Below, in pieces: positions 1-5,916 of a DNA stretch of 7,243 bases (positions are counted from its first letter, which is position 1; each line of letters begins with the position of its first letter). Position numbers and translations under genes: made by a program. The notes below the pieces were generated by a model that was not told the origin of the DNA, did not search any database, and saw only the letters and a list, made by a program, of their open reading frames with translations. Location: assembly GCA_027438535.1 (NCBI GenBank), contig DAIAMA010000056.1, positions 1-7,243 of the forward strand. Reading direction: 5' to 3'. The stretch is from a bacterium. Lineage in GTDB: Bacteria; Pseudomonadota; Gammaproteobacteria; Burkholderiales; Thiobacteraceae.

Positions 1-110
1 AGCCCTGCCATGTCGGTCTGAATCGCAGTTTCCGAAGCTTCCCAGATCTGCTCGAAGCGTTGCATGAGCAGCCTGCCTTCGTGGAAATCGTTCTTGCCTG
101 AAATGCCCCT
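1..110 (-). pseudogene. Unidentified minus-strand coding fragment at the window edge
   Basis: The minus strand is open from about 110 down to the edge in the frame using codons 108-110, 105-107 and so on to 3-5. It reads as plausible protein, with [20 protein letters not shown] near its end. All three minus frames are open over this short stretch; this one has the most protein-like composition. The pattern (F/H-x-x-G, then L-x-x-x-F-x-x-I/V-W-x-x-S) vaguely recalls the C-terminal tail of phospholipase-D-like DUF7931 proteins, but that comes from memory and is weak. No Atm1-type transporter sequence can be recognised here, although such sequence begins on the plus strand at about 105-111. The fragment therefore appears to be joined abruptly to the neighbouring segment. 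It may be a gene piece inverted and brought next to the transporter, or chance open frame. Confidence 0.3.
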
Positions 111-311
111 CGTGTCGCACTGAAAATATTCCTCCACCTGCATTCGCTCAGCTTGCGTTTTCATCTCGAGCGGCAGACTGGCGGCATGTCGAGGGACATC
201 GAGCGCGGCACCAAGGGCATCAGTTTCCTGCTCAACTTCATGCTGTTCAACATCATTCCGACCATCGTCGAGATCGCACTCGTCGCGGTAATACTGCTCT
301 CGAAGTACGAC
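105..311 (+). pseudogene. Atm1-type ABC transporter, fragment of membrane domain (first piece)
   Basis: In the frame of codon 153-155 the plus strand encodes [19 protein letters not shown], then an [15 protein letters not shown] motif and a hydrophobic helix ending near LLSKYD. This matches the start of the membrane domain of Atm1/ABCB7/HMT1 half-transporters, which export glutathione-linked persulfide or metal species and dimerise in the inner membrane. In that family the HLHxLxLxFHLxRQTG stretch is the intracellular loop just before a transmembrane helix. The frame is stopped upstream at 99-101 and runs out of homology after 311; the nonsense frame stops at 360-362. The N-terminal helices are absent, and the expected continuation of about 40 residues is missing. 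A TTG at 153 could act as a start codon but falls inside the conserved motif, so it is not a real start. The family call is firm; the fragment cannot make a transporter. Confidence 0.85.
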
Positions 312-436
312 GTCTGGTTGCGCACCGCTGCGTTTTCCCAGCTTTCCAGGTTTTCGTCGTAGCGTCCCGCCTCGAAGGCTTCGTTGGAAAAATACTTCAC
401 CGTTTCGTAATTGAGCAGGCTGTCGATGGCGCGGGT
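308..436 (-). pseudogene. Atm1-type ABC transporter, inverted fragment of membrane domain (second piece)
   Basis: Read on the minus strand from 436 to 308, this segment encodes [16 protein letters not shown], then a serine, [20 protein letters not shown] and V-R-NQTS. This is the highly conserved Atm1-family block [26 protein letters not shown], which lies in the second half of the membrane domain. It belongs to the same gene as its neighbours but has the opposite orientation. Beyond 308 the minus frame merely reads the complement of the first piece. Beyond 436 it reads the complement of the nucleotide-binding domain. Compared with family members recalled from memory, about 40 residues are missing before this block and about 100 after it. 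A short palindrome, GACGTC (309-314), marks one junction. The other junction lies within about 433-440. It is either a real local inversion with deletions or a chimeric read or amplification artefact. Confidence 0.85.
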
Positions 437-439
437 GCC

Positions 440-1225
440 ATGCCGCTGAAAATAAACGGCGGCGTGATTCGTTTCGAGCAGGTGGACTTTCACTATGACC
501 CGAAACGCCAAATCCTGTTCGGCCTGAATTTCGAGATTCCCGCCGGCCGCACGCTGGCGGTGGTGGGATCGAGCGGCGCGGGCAAATCCACGCTGTCGCG
601 CTTGCTGTTTCGCTTTTATGATGTGAGCGGCGGACGCATCTTGATCGACGGCCAGGATATCCGCGACGTGACACAAGCCTCGCTGCGCGCGGCGATCGGT
701 ATCGTGCCGCAGGACACGGTGCTGTTCAACGATACGATTTACTACAACATCGCCTATGGCCGGCCCGATGCCAGCCGCGACGAAATCATCCAAGCCGCGA
801 AGCATGCCCATATTCACACCTTCATCGAGTCGCTGCCGGACAAATACGACAGTATGGTGGGCGAACGCGGATTAAAGCTTTCCGGCGGCGAGAAGCAGCG
901 CGTCGCGATCGCGCGCGCGATTCTCAAAAACCCACATATTCTCATCTTCGATGAAGCGACTTCGGCGCTCGATTCCAAATCCGAGAAAGCGATTCAAGCC
1001 GAATTGAAGCAAATTTCGGAAAACCGCACCACGCTGGTGATCGCGCACCGGCTTTCGACCATTGTCGATGCCGATCAAATTCTGGTGCTCGACCATGGAC
1101 GCGTGGTCGAAGCCGGCACGCACCGCGCGCTACTGGAAAAAAACGGCGTCTACGCGCATATGTGGTCGCTGCAACAACGGGAAAGCACGGCGCAAGAAGC
1201 GGAATCCGATTTGGCGCGCGTCTAG
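440..1225 (+). CDS. ABC transporter nucleotide-binding domain, Atm1/ABCB7 type (C-terminal part of a broken gene)
   Basis: This encodes the ATPase domain of an Atm1-type half-transporter, which hydrolyses ATP on the cytoplasmic face to drive export. Every catalytic element is visible, numbering from the ATG at 440. Walker A is GSSGAGKST (43-51), the Q-loop glutamine is 91 in VPQD, and the signature is LSGGE (147-151). Walker B is ILIFDE (167-172), the D-loop is SALD, and the switch histidine is 203 in IAHRLS. The motif [22 protein letters not shown] is typical of the Atm1 subfamily. The ATG at 440 is only the first usable codon: homology continues in frame to about 434, where it meets the inverted segment. 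No ribosome site precedes it, and this frame differs from that of the first membrane fragment. The intact protein would normally be about 600 residues with an N-terminal membrane domain. Here an isolated 261-residue ATPase remains, so the gene is probably non-functional as assembled. Confidence 0.9.
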   Translation: MPLKINGGVIRFEQVDFHYDPKRQILFGLNFEIPAGRTLAVVGSSGAGKSTLSRLLFRFYDVSGGRILIDGQDIRDVTQASLRAAIGIVPQDTVLFNDTIYYNIAYGRPDASRDEIIQAAKHAHIHTFIESLPDKYDSMVGERGLKLSGGEKQRVAIARAILKNPHILIFDEATSALDSKSEKAIQAELKQISENRTTLVIAHRLSTIVDADQILVLDHGRVVEAGTHRALLEKNGVYAHMWSLQQRESTAQEAESDLARV

Positions 1226-1295
1226 CCCGCGATTTTAAAGTCTGCTATGGTTCAGTTCTCGTCCGCTTTCCCCTACTTATTGCGTTTTTAATCCC

Positions 1296-1300
1296 GGAGA
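1296..1300 (+). promoter_or_regulatory. Ribosome binding site of the thioredoxin-like gene
   Basis: GGAGA lies 6 nt before the ATG at 1307 and supports that start. The 81-nt gap after the transporter gene is AT-richer (a run of five T ends near 1289) and could hold a promoter, but no convincing -35/-10 pair is seen. No hairpin with a U-tract separates the two genes, so read-through from the transporter is possible. Confidence 0.7.
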
Positions 1301-1306
1301 CCTTGC

Positions 1307-1681
1307 ATGGCCACGCTCGACCTCAGCAAAGACAATTTCGAACAAACCATCCTCAACAACGATTTTGTGCTCATCGACTTCTGGGCACCCTGGTGCGGGC
1401 CCTGCAAGGGTTTCGCGCCGGTGTACGAGGAGATTTCGGAAAAATTTCCCAATGTGGTGTTCGCGAAAGTGAATACCGAGGAAGAACAAGAATTGGCGGG
1501 ATACTTTCAGATTCGCTCGATCCCGACGCTGATGGTATTCCGCGAAAAAATCATTATTTTTTCCCAGCCCGGCGCCGTGCCCGGCGCGGCGCTGGAAGAA
1601 ATCATCGGCAAGGCGCAGGAGCTCGACATGGATCAGATCCGCGCGGAGATTGCGGCGGAAGAAGCCAATAAACCCGCTTAG
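1307..1681 (+). CDS. Thioredoxin family protein
   Basis: This is a soluble, single-domain thioredoxin-fold protein of 124 residues, expected to reduce disulfides in the cytoplasm; no signal peptide or membrane segment is present. The active site is WCGPC with cysteines at 30 and 33. The buried aspartate (24, in LIDFWAPW) and the cis-proline at 73 (in SIPT) are also present, so it should be redox-active. The segment after the cis-proline reads LMVFREKIIIFSQPGAVPG, where classical thioredoxin has a KxGE/GA turn. The protein then carries a charged Glu/Ala-rich C-terminal tail (about 105-124), which makes it longer than the usual 105-110 residues. It is therefore a thioredoxin paralogue rather than a certain trxA. 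It follows the broken transporter on the same strand and its stop codon overlaps that of hda, which runs convergently. Its physiological partner cannot be told from sequence. Confidence 0.93.
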   Translation: MATLDLSKDNFEQTILNNDFVLIDFWAPWCGPCKGFAPVYEEISEKFPNVVFAKVNTEEEQELAGYFQIRSIPTLMVFREKIIIFSQPGAVPGAALEEIIGKAQELDMDQIRAEIAAEEANKPA

Positions 1682-2358
1682 CCCGCGGGCAACAGCGCTA
1701 ACACTTCCCGTGCTAGCGGCACGGTGACAGGCCGCTTCACTTCCAGTGAATAGCGGTCGAGTGCATCCAGCACCGCCAGCAGCGACGGCAAATCGCGCTT
1801 CCATTTTTTTAACAGATAGGTAGCCACATCACGCGGCAAAGTAAAGCCGCGGCCTTTCGCGTGCGTCATCAGCGCTTGTGCTTTGTCCTCGTCCGACAAG
1901 CATTTCACCTGAAATACCAGACATTGTGCCAAGCGGCTGGATAGGTCTTGGCGGATACGGAGATGGATCGGCGCATACGGCCCCGTGGCAATCAACAAAC
2001 CACTGCCATCGCGCAGCCGGTTCATGATATTGAATAAGCAGCTTTGGCCCGTCTCGTCCAACTTCAATACGTCGTCCACCAGCACGATATCGGACTGTAC
2101 CGCTTCATCTTCGCTGCACATCCGTCCCGCGCTTGCCACGCACGGCCGCTGACGATGCGCCATAGCGGCAGCAGCGACGCCCTGCAATAAATGCGATTTA
2201 CCGCAGCCTACTCCGCCCCACAGATAGAGGAAGCGCTCGTGGCTCTCGCCCGCGAGCAAGGCGCGCAGCATAGCCAACACCTCCGCATTCGGCCCGATGA
2301 CGAAATTTTCCAGCGTCGGGCGCGGCGGCGGTGCGATGTCGAATATAAGCTGTTTCAT
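1678..2358 (-). CDS. hda: DnaA regulatory inactivator Hda (DnaA-like AAA+ protein)
   Basis: Hda binds the DNA-loaded beta clamp and stimulates ATP hydrolysis by DnaA, preventing re-initiation of replication. The 226-residue length fits Hda and is far shorter than DnaA, and there is no C-terminal DNA-binding helix-turn-helix domain. The N-terminus MKQLIFDI holds the short clamp-binding motif (QL-x-F type, residues 3-8). Walker A is GGVGCGKS (48-55) and the Walker B region is DIVLVDDV (90-97), with aspartates 95 and 96. A sensor-1-like LLIATG follows (121-126). DLSSRLAQ (138-145) carries the box VII arginine (142), and RDLPSL (188-193) matches the sensor-2 region. The ATG at 2358 is chosen because it puts the clamp motif at the very N-terminus, although no Shine-Dalgarno sequence precedes it. 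It is divergent from purM and its TAA overlaps the stop of the thioredoxin gene. An alternative name would be HdaA-like or DnaA-family protein. Confidence 0.92.
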   Translation of the reverse strand: MKQLIFDIAPPPRPTLENFVIGPNAEVLAMLRALLAGESHERFLYLWGGVGCGKSHLLQGVAAAAMAHRQRPCVASAGRMCSEDEAVQSDIVLVDDVLKLDETGQSCLFNIMNRLRDGSGLLIATGPYAPIHLRIRQDLSSRLAQCLVFQVKCLSDEDKAQALMTHAKGRGFTLPRDVATYLLKKWKRDLPSLLAVLDALDRYSLEVKRPVTVPLAREVLALLPAG

Positions 2359-2444
2359 GCAATGCGCCCGGCTAAAATCGGCGTTTGAGGTAAAATACGA
2401 AAAGCGGCTACTTTACCGCATAATTCAACCAGCGAGAACGACCT
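2359..2444. promoter_or_regulatory. Divergent hda/purM intergenic region with a small inverted repeat
   Basis: This 86-nt spacer must hold the start signals for both hda (minus) and the purM operon (plus) unless these are read from elsewhere. It is AT-richer than its surroundings. GGTAAA (2389-2394) and TTTACC (2412-2417) form 6-nt inverted arms with a 17-nt centre, a possible operator or hairpin. CATAAT (2419-2424) resembles a -10 box for purM and would put the start of transcription near 2431, but no good -35 hexamer sits 16-18 nt upstream. TAAAAT occurs twice (2374-2379 and 2391-2396). No PurR-box-like palindrome was recognised. These are pattern readings, not established sites. Confidence 0.35.
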
Positions 2445-3491
2445 TTGACTGCGGCAACCCCTCCCTCTTCCTTGAGCTACCGCGATGCCGGCGTGGATAT
2501 CGATGCCGGCGACGCCTTGGTGGAAAACATCAAACCCTTCGCCAAACGCACCCTGCGCCCCGAAGTACTGGGCGGCATCGGCGGCTTCGGCGCGCTGTTC
2601 GATATCTCGAAAAAATATCGCGAGCCGGTGCTGGTGTCCGGCACCGACGGCGTCGGCACCAAGCTCAAACTCGCCTTCGAGATGAATAGGCCCGACACCA
2701 TCGGCATCGATCTGGTGGCGATGAGCGTGAACGATATTCTGGTGCAAGGCGCGGAGCCGCTGTTTTTCCTCGACTACTTCGCCTGCGGCAAGCTCGATGT
2801 CGCCGCCGCCACCGATGTGGTGAAAGGCATCGCGCAAGGCTGCGAGCTCGCCGGCTGCGCGCTGATCGGCGACGAGACCGCCGAAATGCCGGGCATGTAC
2901 CCCGCGGGCGAATACGATCTCGCCGGCTTCGCGGTGGGCGCGGTGGAGAAAAGCCAAATCATTTCCGGCGCCACCATCCAAGCGGGCGACGCGGTGCTGG
3001 GGCTGGCCTCCAGCGGCGCGCACTCCAACGGCTATTCGCTGATCCGCAAAATATTGCAAGTCACGGGTGCCGATTTGAATGCACCCTTCCACGGCCGCAC
3101 CCTGGGCGAAACCATCATCGAACCGACGCGCATCTATGTGAAACCGCTGCTGGCTTTGATGCGCGAACTGCCGGTGAAAGGCATGGCCCACATCACCGGC
3201 GGCGGCTTGCTGGAAAATATTCCGCGCATCCTGCAAGCGGAACTCACCGCGGTACTGGATAAATCGCGCTGGGAAATGCCGCCGCTGTTCCGCTGGCTGC
3301 AAGAAAAGGGCAATGTCGCACCGCGGGAAATGTACCGCACCTTCAACTGCGGCATCGGCATGGCGGTGGTCGTGGCGCAAGCCGACGCCGGGCGTGCGAT
3401 GCAAAGCCTAGCCGCGATGGGCGAGACGGTATATCGCATTGGTGAAATTCAAATTCGCACCGCGGGTCAAGCGCAAACAATCGTGCAGTGA
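2445..3491 (+). CDS. purM: Phosphoribosylformylglycinamidine cyclo-ligase (AIR synthetase)
   Basis: PurM converts formylglycinamidine ribonucleotide plus ATP to aminoimidazole ribonucleotide, the fifth step of purine synthesis, in the cytoplasm as a dimer. The 348 residues match the family length. Hallmarks in order are [13 protein letters not shown] (10-22), GGIGGFGAL (43-51) and the ATP-binding [11 protein letters not shown] (65-75). These are followed by [20 protein letters not shown] (88-107), ETAEMPGMY (144-152), [10 protein letters not shown] (189-198) and [13 protein letters not shown] (249-261). The start is TTG at 2445, preceded by only a weak purine stretch (GCGAGA at 2432-2437); another TTG at 2472 is possible. 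No in-frame ATG or GTG is available near the start. One oddity is aspartate at 143 where the family usually has a second glycine (GGETAE). The stop overlaps the purN start as GTGA, so the two are probably translationally coupled. Confidence 0.97.
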   Translation: MTAATPPSSLSYRDAGVDIDAGDALVENIKPFAKRTLRPEVLGGIGGFGALFDISKKYREPVLVSGTDGVGTKLKLAFEMNRPDTIGIDLVAMSVNDILVQGAEPLFFLDYFACGKLDVAAATDVVKGIAQGCELAGCALIGDETAEMPGMYPAGEYDLAGFAVGAVEKSQIISGATIQAGDAVLGLASSGAHSNGYSLIRKILQVTGADLNAPFHGRTLGETIIEPTRIYVKPLLALMRELPVKGMAHITGGGLLENIPRILQAELTAVLDKSRWEMPPLFRWLQEKGNVAPREMYRTFNCGIGMAVVVAQADAGRAMQSLAAMGETVYRIGEIQIRTAGQAQTIVQ

Positions 3492-4126
3492 AAACCATCG
3501 TCATCCTTATTTCCGGCCGAGGCAGCAATATGCAAGCCATCGTCGAGGCGAATCTGCCGCTGCGCATCGCGGCGGTGATCGGCAATAAACCCGATGCCGC
3601 CGGACTCGATTACGCGCAAGCCAAAGGCATCCCCACCGCCGTCGTCGACCACCGGCCGCATGCATCGCGAGCGGCATTCGATGCCGCGCTGATGCAAGCG
3701 ATCGATGCCTTCAATCCGGACTTGGTGGTGCTGGCCGGCTTCATGCGCATCCTCACCGATGATTTCGTCCATCACTACGCGGGGCGGCTGATCAACATTC
3801 ATCCCTCGCTCCTGCCGGCGTTTCCCGGGCTAGGCACGCATCGGCGCGCGCTCGACGCCGGTGTTAAAATCCACGGTTGCACCGTGCATTTCGTCACCCC
3901 GGCCGTGGATCATGGCCCGATCGTGGTGCAAGCCGCGGTGCCGGTGAAATCGGACGACACGCCGGATACGCTGGCGGCGCGCGTGCTGGAACAAGAGCAC
4001 CAAATTTACCCGCAAGCGCTGCGCTGGTTCGCGCAGGGCCGGCTCCATCCGCACCAGGGCCGGGTCAACGTGCGGGATGCGGAAACGTTAACCTCTGCAT
4101 TGCGTTTTCCTTGGGAGAGTCAATGA
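3488..4126 (+). CDS. purN: Phosphoribosylglycinamide formyltransferase
   Basis: PurN transfers a formyl group from 10-formyltetrahydrofolate to glycinamide ribonucleotide, the third step of purine synthesis, in the cytoplasm. The 212 residues match the family. SGRGSN (9-14) binds the substrate phosphate. The catalytic triad known for the E. coli enzyme is present as Asn103 and His105 in [10 protein letters not shown] and Asp141 in VDHGP. AGFMRIL (83-89) and the HGCTVHFV stretch (129-136) are also typical. The start is GTG at 3488 inside the purM stop (GTGA). No Shine-Dalgarno sequence is visible, which favours re-initiation by ribosomes ending purM. The gene ends in an ATGA overlap with the next gene, so it sits in the middle of a coupled operon. 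Confidence 0.97.
   Translation: MKTIVILISGRGSNMQAIVEANLPLRIAAVIGNKPDAAGLDYAQAKGIPTAVVDHRPHASRAAFDAALMQAIDAFNPDLVVLAGFMRILTDDFVHHYAGRLINIHPSLLPAFPGLGTHRRALDAGVKIHGCTVHFVTPAVDHGPIVVQAAVPVKSDDTPDTLAARVLEQEHQIYPQALRWFAQGRLHPHQGRVNVRDAETLTSALRFPWESQ
4113..4119 (+). promoter_or_regulatory. Ribosome binding site of the first DUF3108 gene
   Basis: GGGAGAG lies just ahead of the ATG at 4123, with its GGAG core ending 5 nt before it. It fixes that ATG as the start, rather than any of the upstream in-frame codons that would read through purN in another frame. The site is inside the last codons of purN. Confidence 0.8.
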
Positions 4127-4812
4127 TACGTGCGCTGATCGTAGTGTTGCTTGCCGCCTGGCTCGCGCCGGCGCTGGCCGCGCCCGCCTCGTTTAACGCC
4201 GTCTATAGCGTGAGCCGTGACGGCCTGGTTATCGGCGAAGCGCGAGAAACGCTGGAGATCGCGAATAAGCGCTATCACTTGGAAAGTACGCTTACGCCCA
4301 TGGGTGTCGTGGCCGTATTTTTAAAGGAAACTTTCAAGCAAATCAGCAGCGGCGAAATCGGGCCCGCCGGCTTTCGCCCACAGCAATACGCCTATCAGCG
4401 CAGCCTCAAAACCGATAAAAACATCGACGCGCGTTTCGACTGGAAAACCAAAACCGCGACTTTTCGCTTCGACGGAAAATCCGAATCCAAACCGCTGCCG
4501 AACGCATTGCAAGACCGGCTAAGCTTGTTCTACCAGCTCAAGTATTGGCCAAAAGGGAAAGACAAGCTGCTCATACCGATGAGTAACGGCAAGGGCATCA
4601 CCGAATACACCATCGTGCGCGCCGGCGAAGAAACCCTCACCCTTCCCGCCGGCACTTTCCGCACCACGCGCTATGTGCGCGAGCGCACGCCGGACAACGA
4701 CGGCATCACGGTATGGATCAGCGATAAACTGGCCGCGCCGGTTAAAATCGTGATCGACGGCAAGAAAGGGGAACAAACCGAACAGGTACTTACGCACGTC
4801 ACGAGCGAATAA
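4123..4812 (+). CDS. DUF3108 domain-containing exported protein
   Basis: A 229-residue protein with a clear Sec signal peptide: MIR, a hydrophobic core (about 4-18), then PALA|AP with predicted cleavage after about residue 19. The mature part is a beta-rich DUF3108-type domain starting at FNAVYSVSRDGLVIGEA. Recognisable blocks are GEIGPAGFRPQQY, QDRLSLFYQL, a GEETLTLPAGTFRTTRYVR stretch and a TVWISDKLAAPVK ending. No catalytic residues are evident, and the family function is unknown; a periplasmic or outer-membrane-facing role is inferred only from the signal peptide. The ATG overlaps the purN stop as ATGA and has a strong ribosome site. The gene is paralogous to the next one, with shared blocks PAG-x-x-P, QD-x-LS-x-x-YQL and GEETL-x-x-P-x-G-x-x-RT. 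An upstream extension of the same frame to 3877 lies entirely within purN and is not coding. Confidence 0.9.
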   Translation: MIRALIVVLLAAWLAPALAAPASFNAVYSVSRDGLVIGEARETLEIANKRYHLESTLTPMGVVAVFLKETFKQISSGEIGPAGFRPQQYAYQRSLKTDKNIDARFDWKTKTATFRFDGKSESKPLPNALQDRLSLFYQLKYWPKGKDKLLIPMSNGKGITEYTIVRAGEETLTLPAGTFRTTRYVRERTPDNDGITVWISDKLAAPVKIVIDGKKGEQTEQVLTHVTSE

Positions 4813-4814
4813 AC

Positions 4815-5828
4815 ATGCCGCGCCGGGGCAAGCCCTTCTTTTATGCGCTGCTGGCCTCGTTTCTCTTGCACCTGATTATCTTGTTCGGCCCGCACATCAC
4901 GCTGCCGGAGCCGGCGCCGGAACCGCCGTTGACGGTAAAGATCCAAACCCTGCCGCCGCTCGCCGCCGTTAAACCACAGCCTCCAAAACACGCCGCTAAA
5001 CCCAAAGCCAAACCACTGCGCCCCGCGCCGATCATTCCCAACCCGGCGCCGCTGCCGGAGCCGGCGCCTACCCCGCCCCCGCAAGCAATAGCGCAAGCCC
5101 CCGCGCCGTCCGTGCCCGCACCTGCCCCGGCATCTCCCCCCGCGTCACCGTCCATGCCGCTGCCCGATCCTCGCCCGGATTTTCCGGCACGCATTCAGAT
5201 CGTGTACTCGGTATATCGCGGCACGCAAGGCTTGCTGCTGGGGAAGACCACGCATACTTGGCATATCGTGGACAATCAATATTTGCTGACCAGCACCACC
5301 GAGGCGACCGGCTTGTTCTCCTTGTTCTACAGCGGGCGCTATATCATGACCAGCCGCGGCGAACTGACACCCGCCGGGCTCAAACCGATTTCATTCTGGA
5401 TTCAGCGCGGCCAAAGCAGCGAGCATACCGAATACGCGGATTTCGATTGGGCCGCCAAAACACTGCAATACGGCAAGCCTGACGACATTCACAACGCATC
5501 CCTGGCCGACGGCACCCAAGACCAGCTTTCGGCGCTCTATCAGTTGGCGTTTACCGCGCCGCACAGCGGGCGCGTGACCGTGCCAGTCACCACGGGCCGC
5601 AAGCTTAATCAATACACCTACCAAGTAGTCGGGGAGGAAACGCTCCAGACCCCTTTGGGCGCCTTGCGCACCGAGCATCTCGTCAGCGTGCAATCAACCC
5701 CGGAAGCCGGCAATACGGGCGATATCTGGCTCGCGATCGATCAGCATTATCTGCCGGTGCGCTTTAAGCTCACCACGCCCGATGGCGAAGTGCTCGATCA
5801 AGTCATCTCGTCATTGCACATACCCTAG
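4815..5828 (+). CDS. DUF3108 protein with TonB-like N-terminal anchor and proline-rich linker
   Basis: This 337-residue protein has three parts. Residues 1-25 form a short basic N-terminus (MPRRGK) and one transmembrane helix, ALLASFLLHLIILFG. Within the helix, Ser15 and His19 form an S-x-x-x-H pattern like that of the TonB anchor, which contacts the ExbB/ExbD proton channel. Residues about 28-125 are a Pro/Ala/Lys-rich linker typical of periplasm-spanning proteins such as TonB. From about 126 to the end lies a DUF3108-type domain (blocks GELTPAGLKP, QDQLSALYQLAF, GEETLQTPLGALRTEH, DIWLAIDQHYLPVRF). There is no recognisable TonB C-terminal domain. The topology is inferred as N-in, anchored in the inner membrane with the domain in the periplasm. 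The ATG lies 2 nt after the previous stop with only a weak GAGCGA before it, so coupled translation is likely. Function is unknown. Confidence 0.88.
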   Translation: MPRRGKPFFYALLASFLLHLIILFGPHITLPEPAPEPPLTVKIQTLPPLAAVKPQPPKHAAKPKAKPLRPAPIIPNPAPLPEPAPTPPPQAIAQAPAPSVPAPAPASPPASPSMPLPDPRPDFPARIQIVYSVYRGTQGLLLGKTTHTWHIVDNQYLLTSTTEATGLFSLFYSGRYIMTSRGELTPAGLKPISFWIQRGQSSEHTEYADFDWAAKTLQYGKPDDIHNASLADGTQDQLSALYQLAFTAPHSGRVTVPVTTGRKLNQYTYQVVGEETLQTPLGALRTEHLVSVQSTPEAGNTGDIWLAIDQHYLPVRFKLTTPDGEVLDQVISSLHIP

Positions 5829-5916
5829 CCGAGCATGGCGCGTCATCCTCGCGCAATCATTCGGTGCTTAAAATACCGGTTTCCCAGCAGAGCGATTTTG
5901 CACTTACAATGAAAAT
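5829..5916 (+). promoter_or_regulatory. Spacer upstream of the Cache-like gene, with a -10 box close to the start codon
   Basis: TACAAT (5905-5910) matches the sigma-70 -10 consensus at five of six positions. It ends 6 nt before the ATG at 5917, which would place the transcription start at or next to the A of that ATG. No Shine-Dalgarno sequence lies before the ATG (the bases are GAAAAT). Together these suggest a leaderless mRNA. The -35 region is weak (TTTCCC at 5880-5885, 19-nt spacing). GCGCG (5838-5842) and CGCGC (5850-5854) form a 5-bp hairpin just after the preceding stop, but no U-tract follows it. Confidence 0.45.

Noticed and set aside
161..817. A 218-codon minus-strand frame across the transporter region
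   Set aside because: Only its middle part (308-436) is real transporter sequence. The rest is the complement of the plus-strand membrane fragment and ATPase domain, with composition unlike a protein family.
2355..3404. A long (349-codon) minus-strand frame opposite purM
   Set aside because: It is the antisense of a strongly conserved enzyme, is rich in His, Ala, Gly and Arg as GC-rich shadows are, and shows no recognisable domain.
3877..4122. An N-terminal extension of the first DUF3108 gene into purN
   Set aside because: The extension is low-complexity Gly/Ala/Arg sequence out of frame with purN. A signal peptide and a good ribosome site mark 4123 as the start.
4900..5170. Proline/alanine-rich tract as a tandem DNA repeat
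   Set aside because: CCGGAGCCGGCGCC-like words recur, but there is no regular repeat unit. The pattern follows from proline and alanine codons in the protein linker.
5838..5854. GC hairpin after the tethered DUF3108 gene as a terminator
   Set aside because: The stem is only 5 bp and no U-tract follows, so an intrinsic terminator is not supported.
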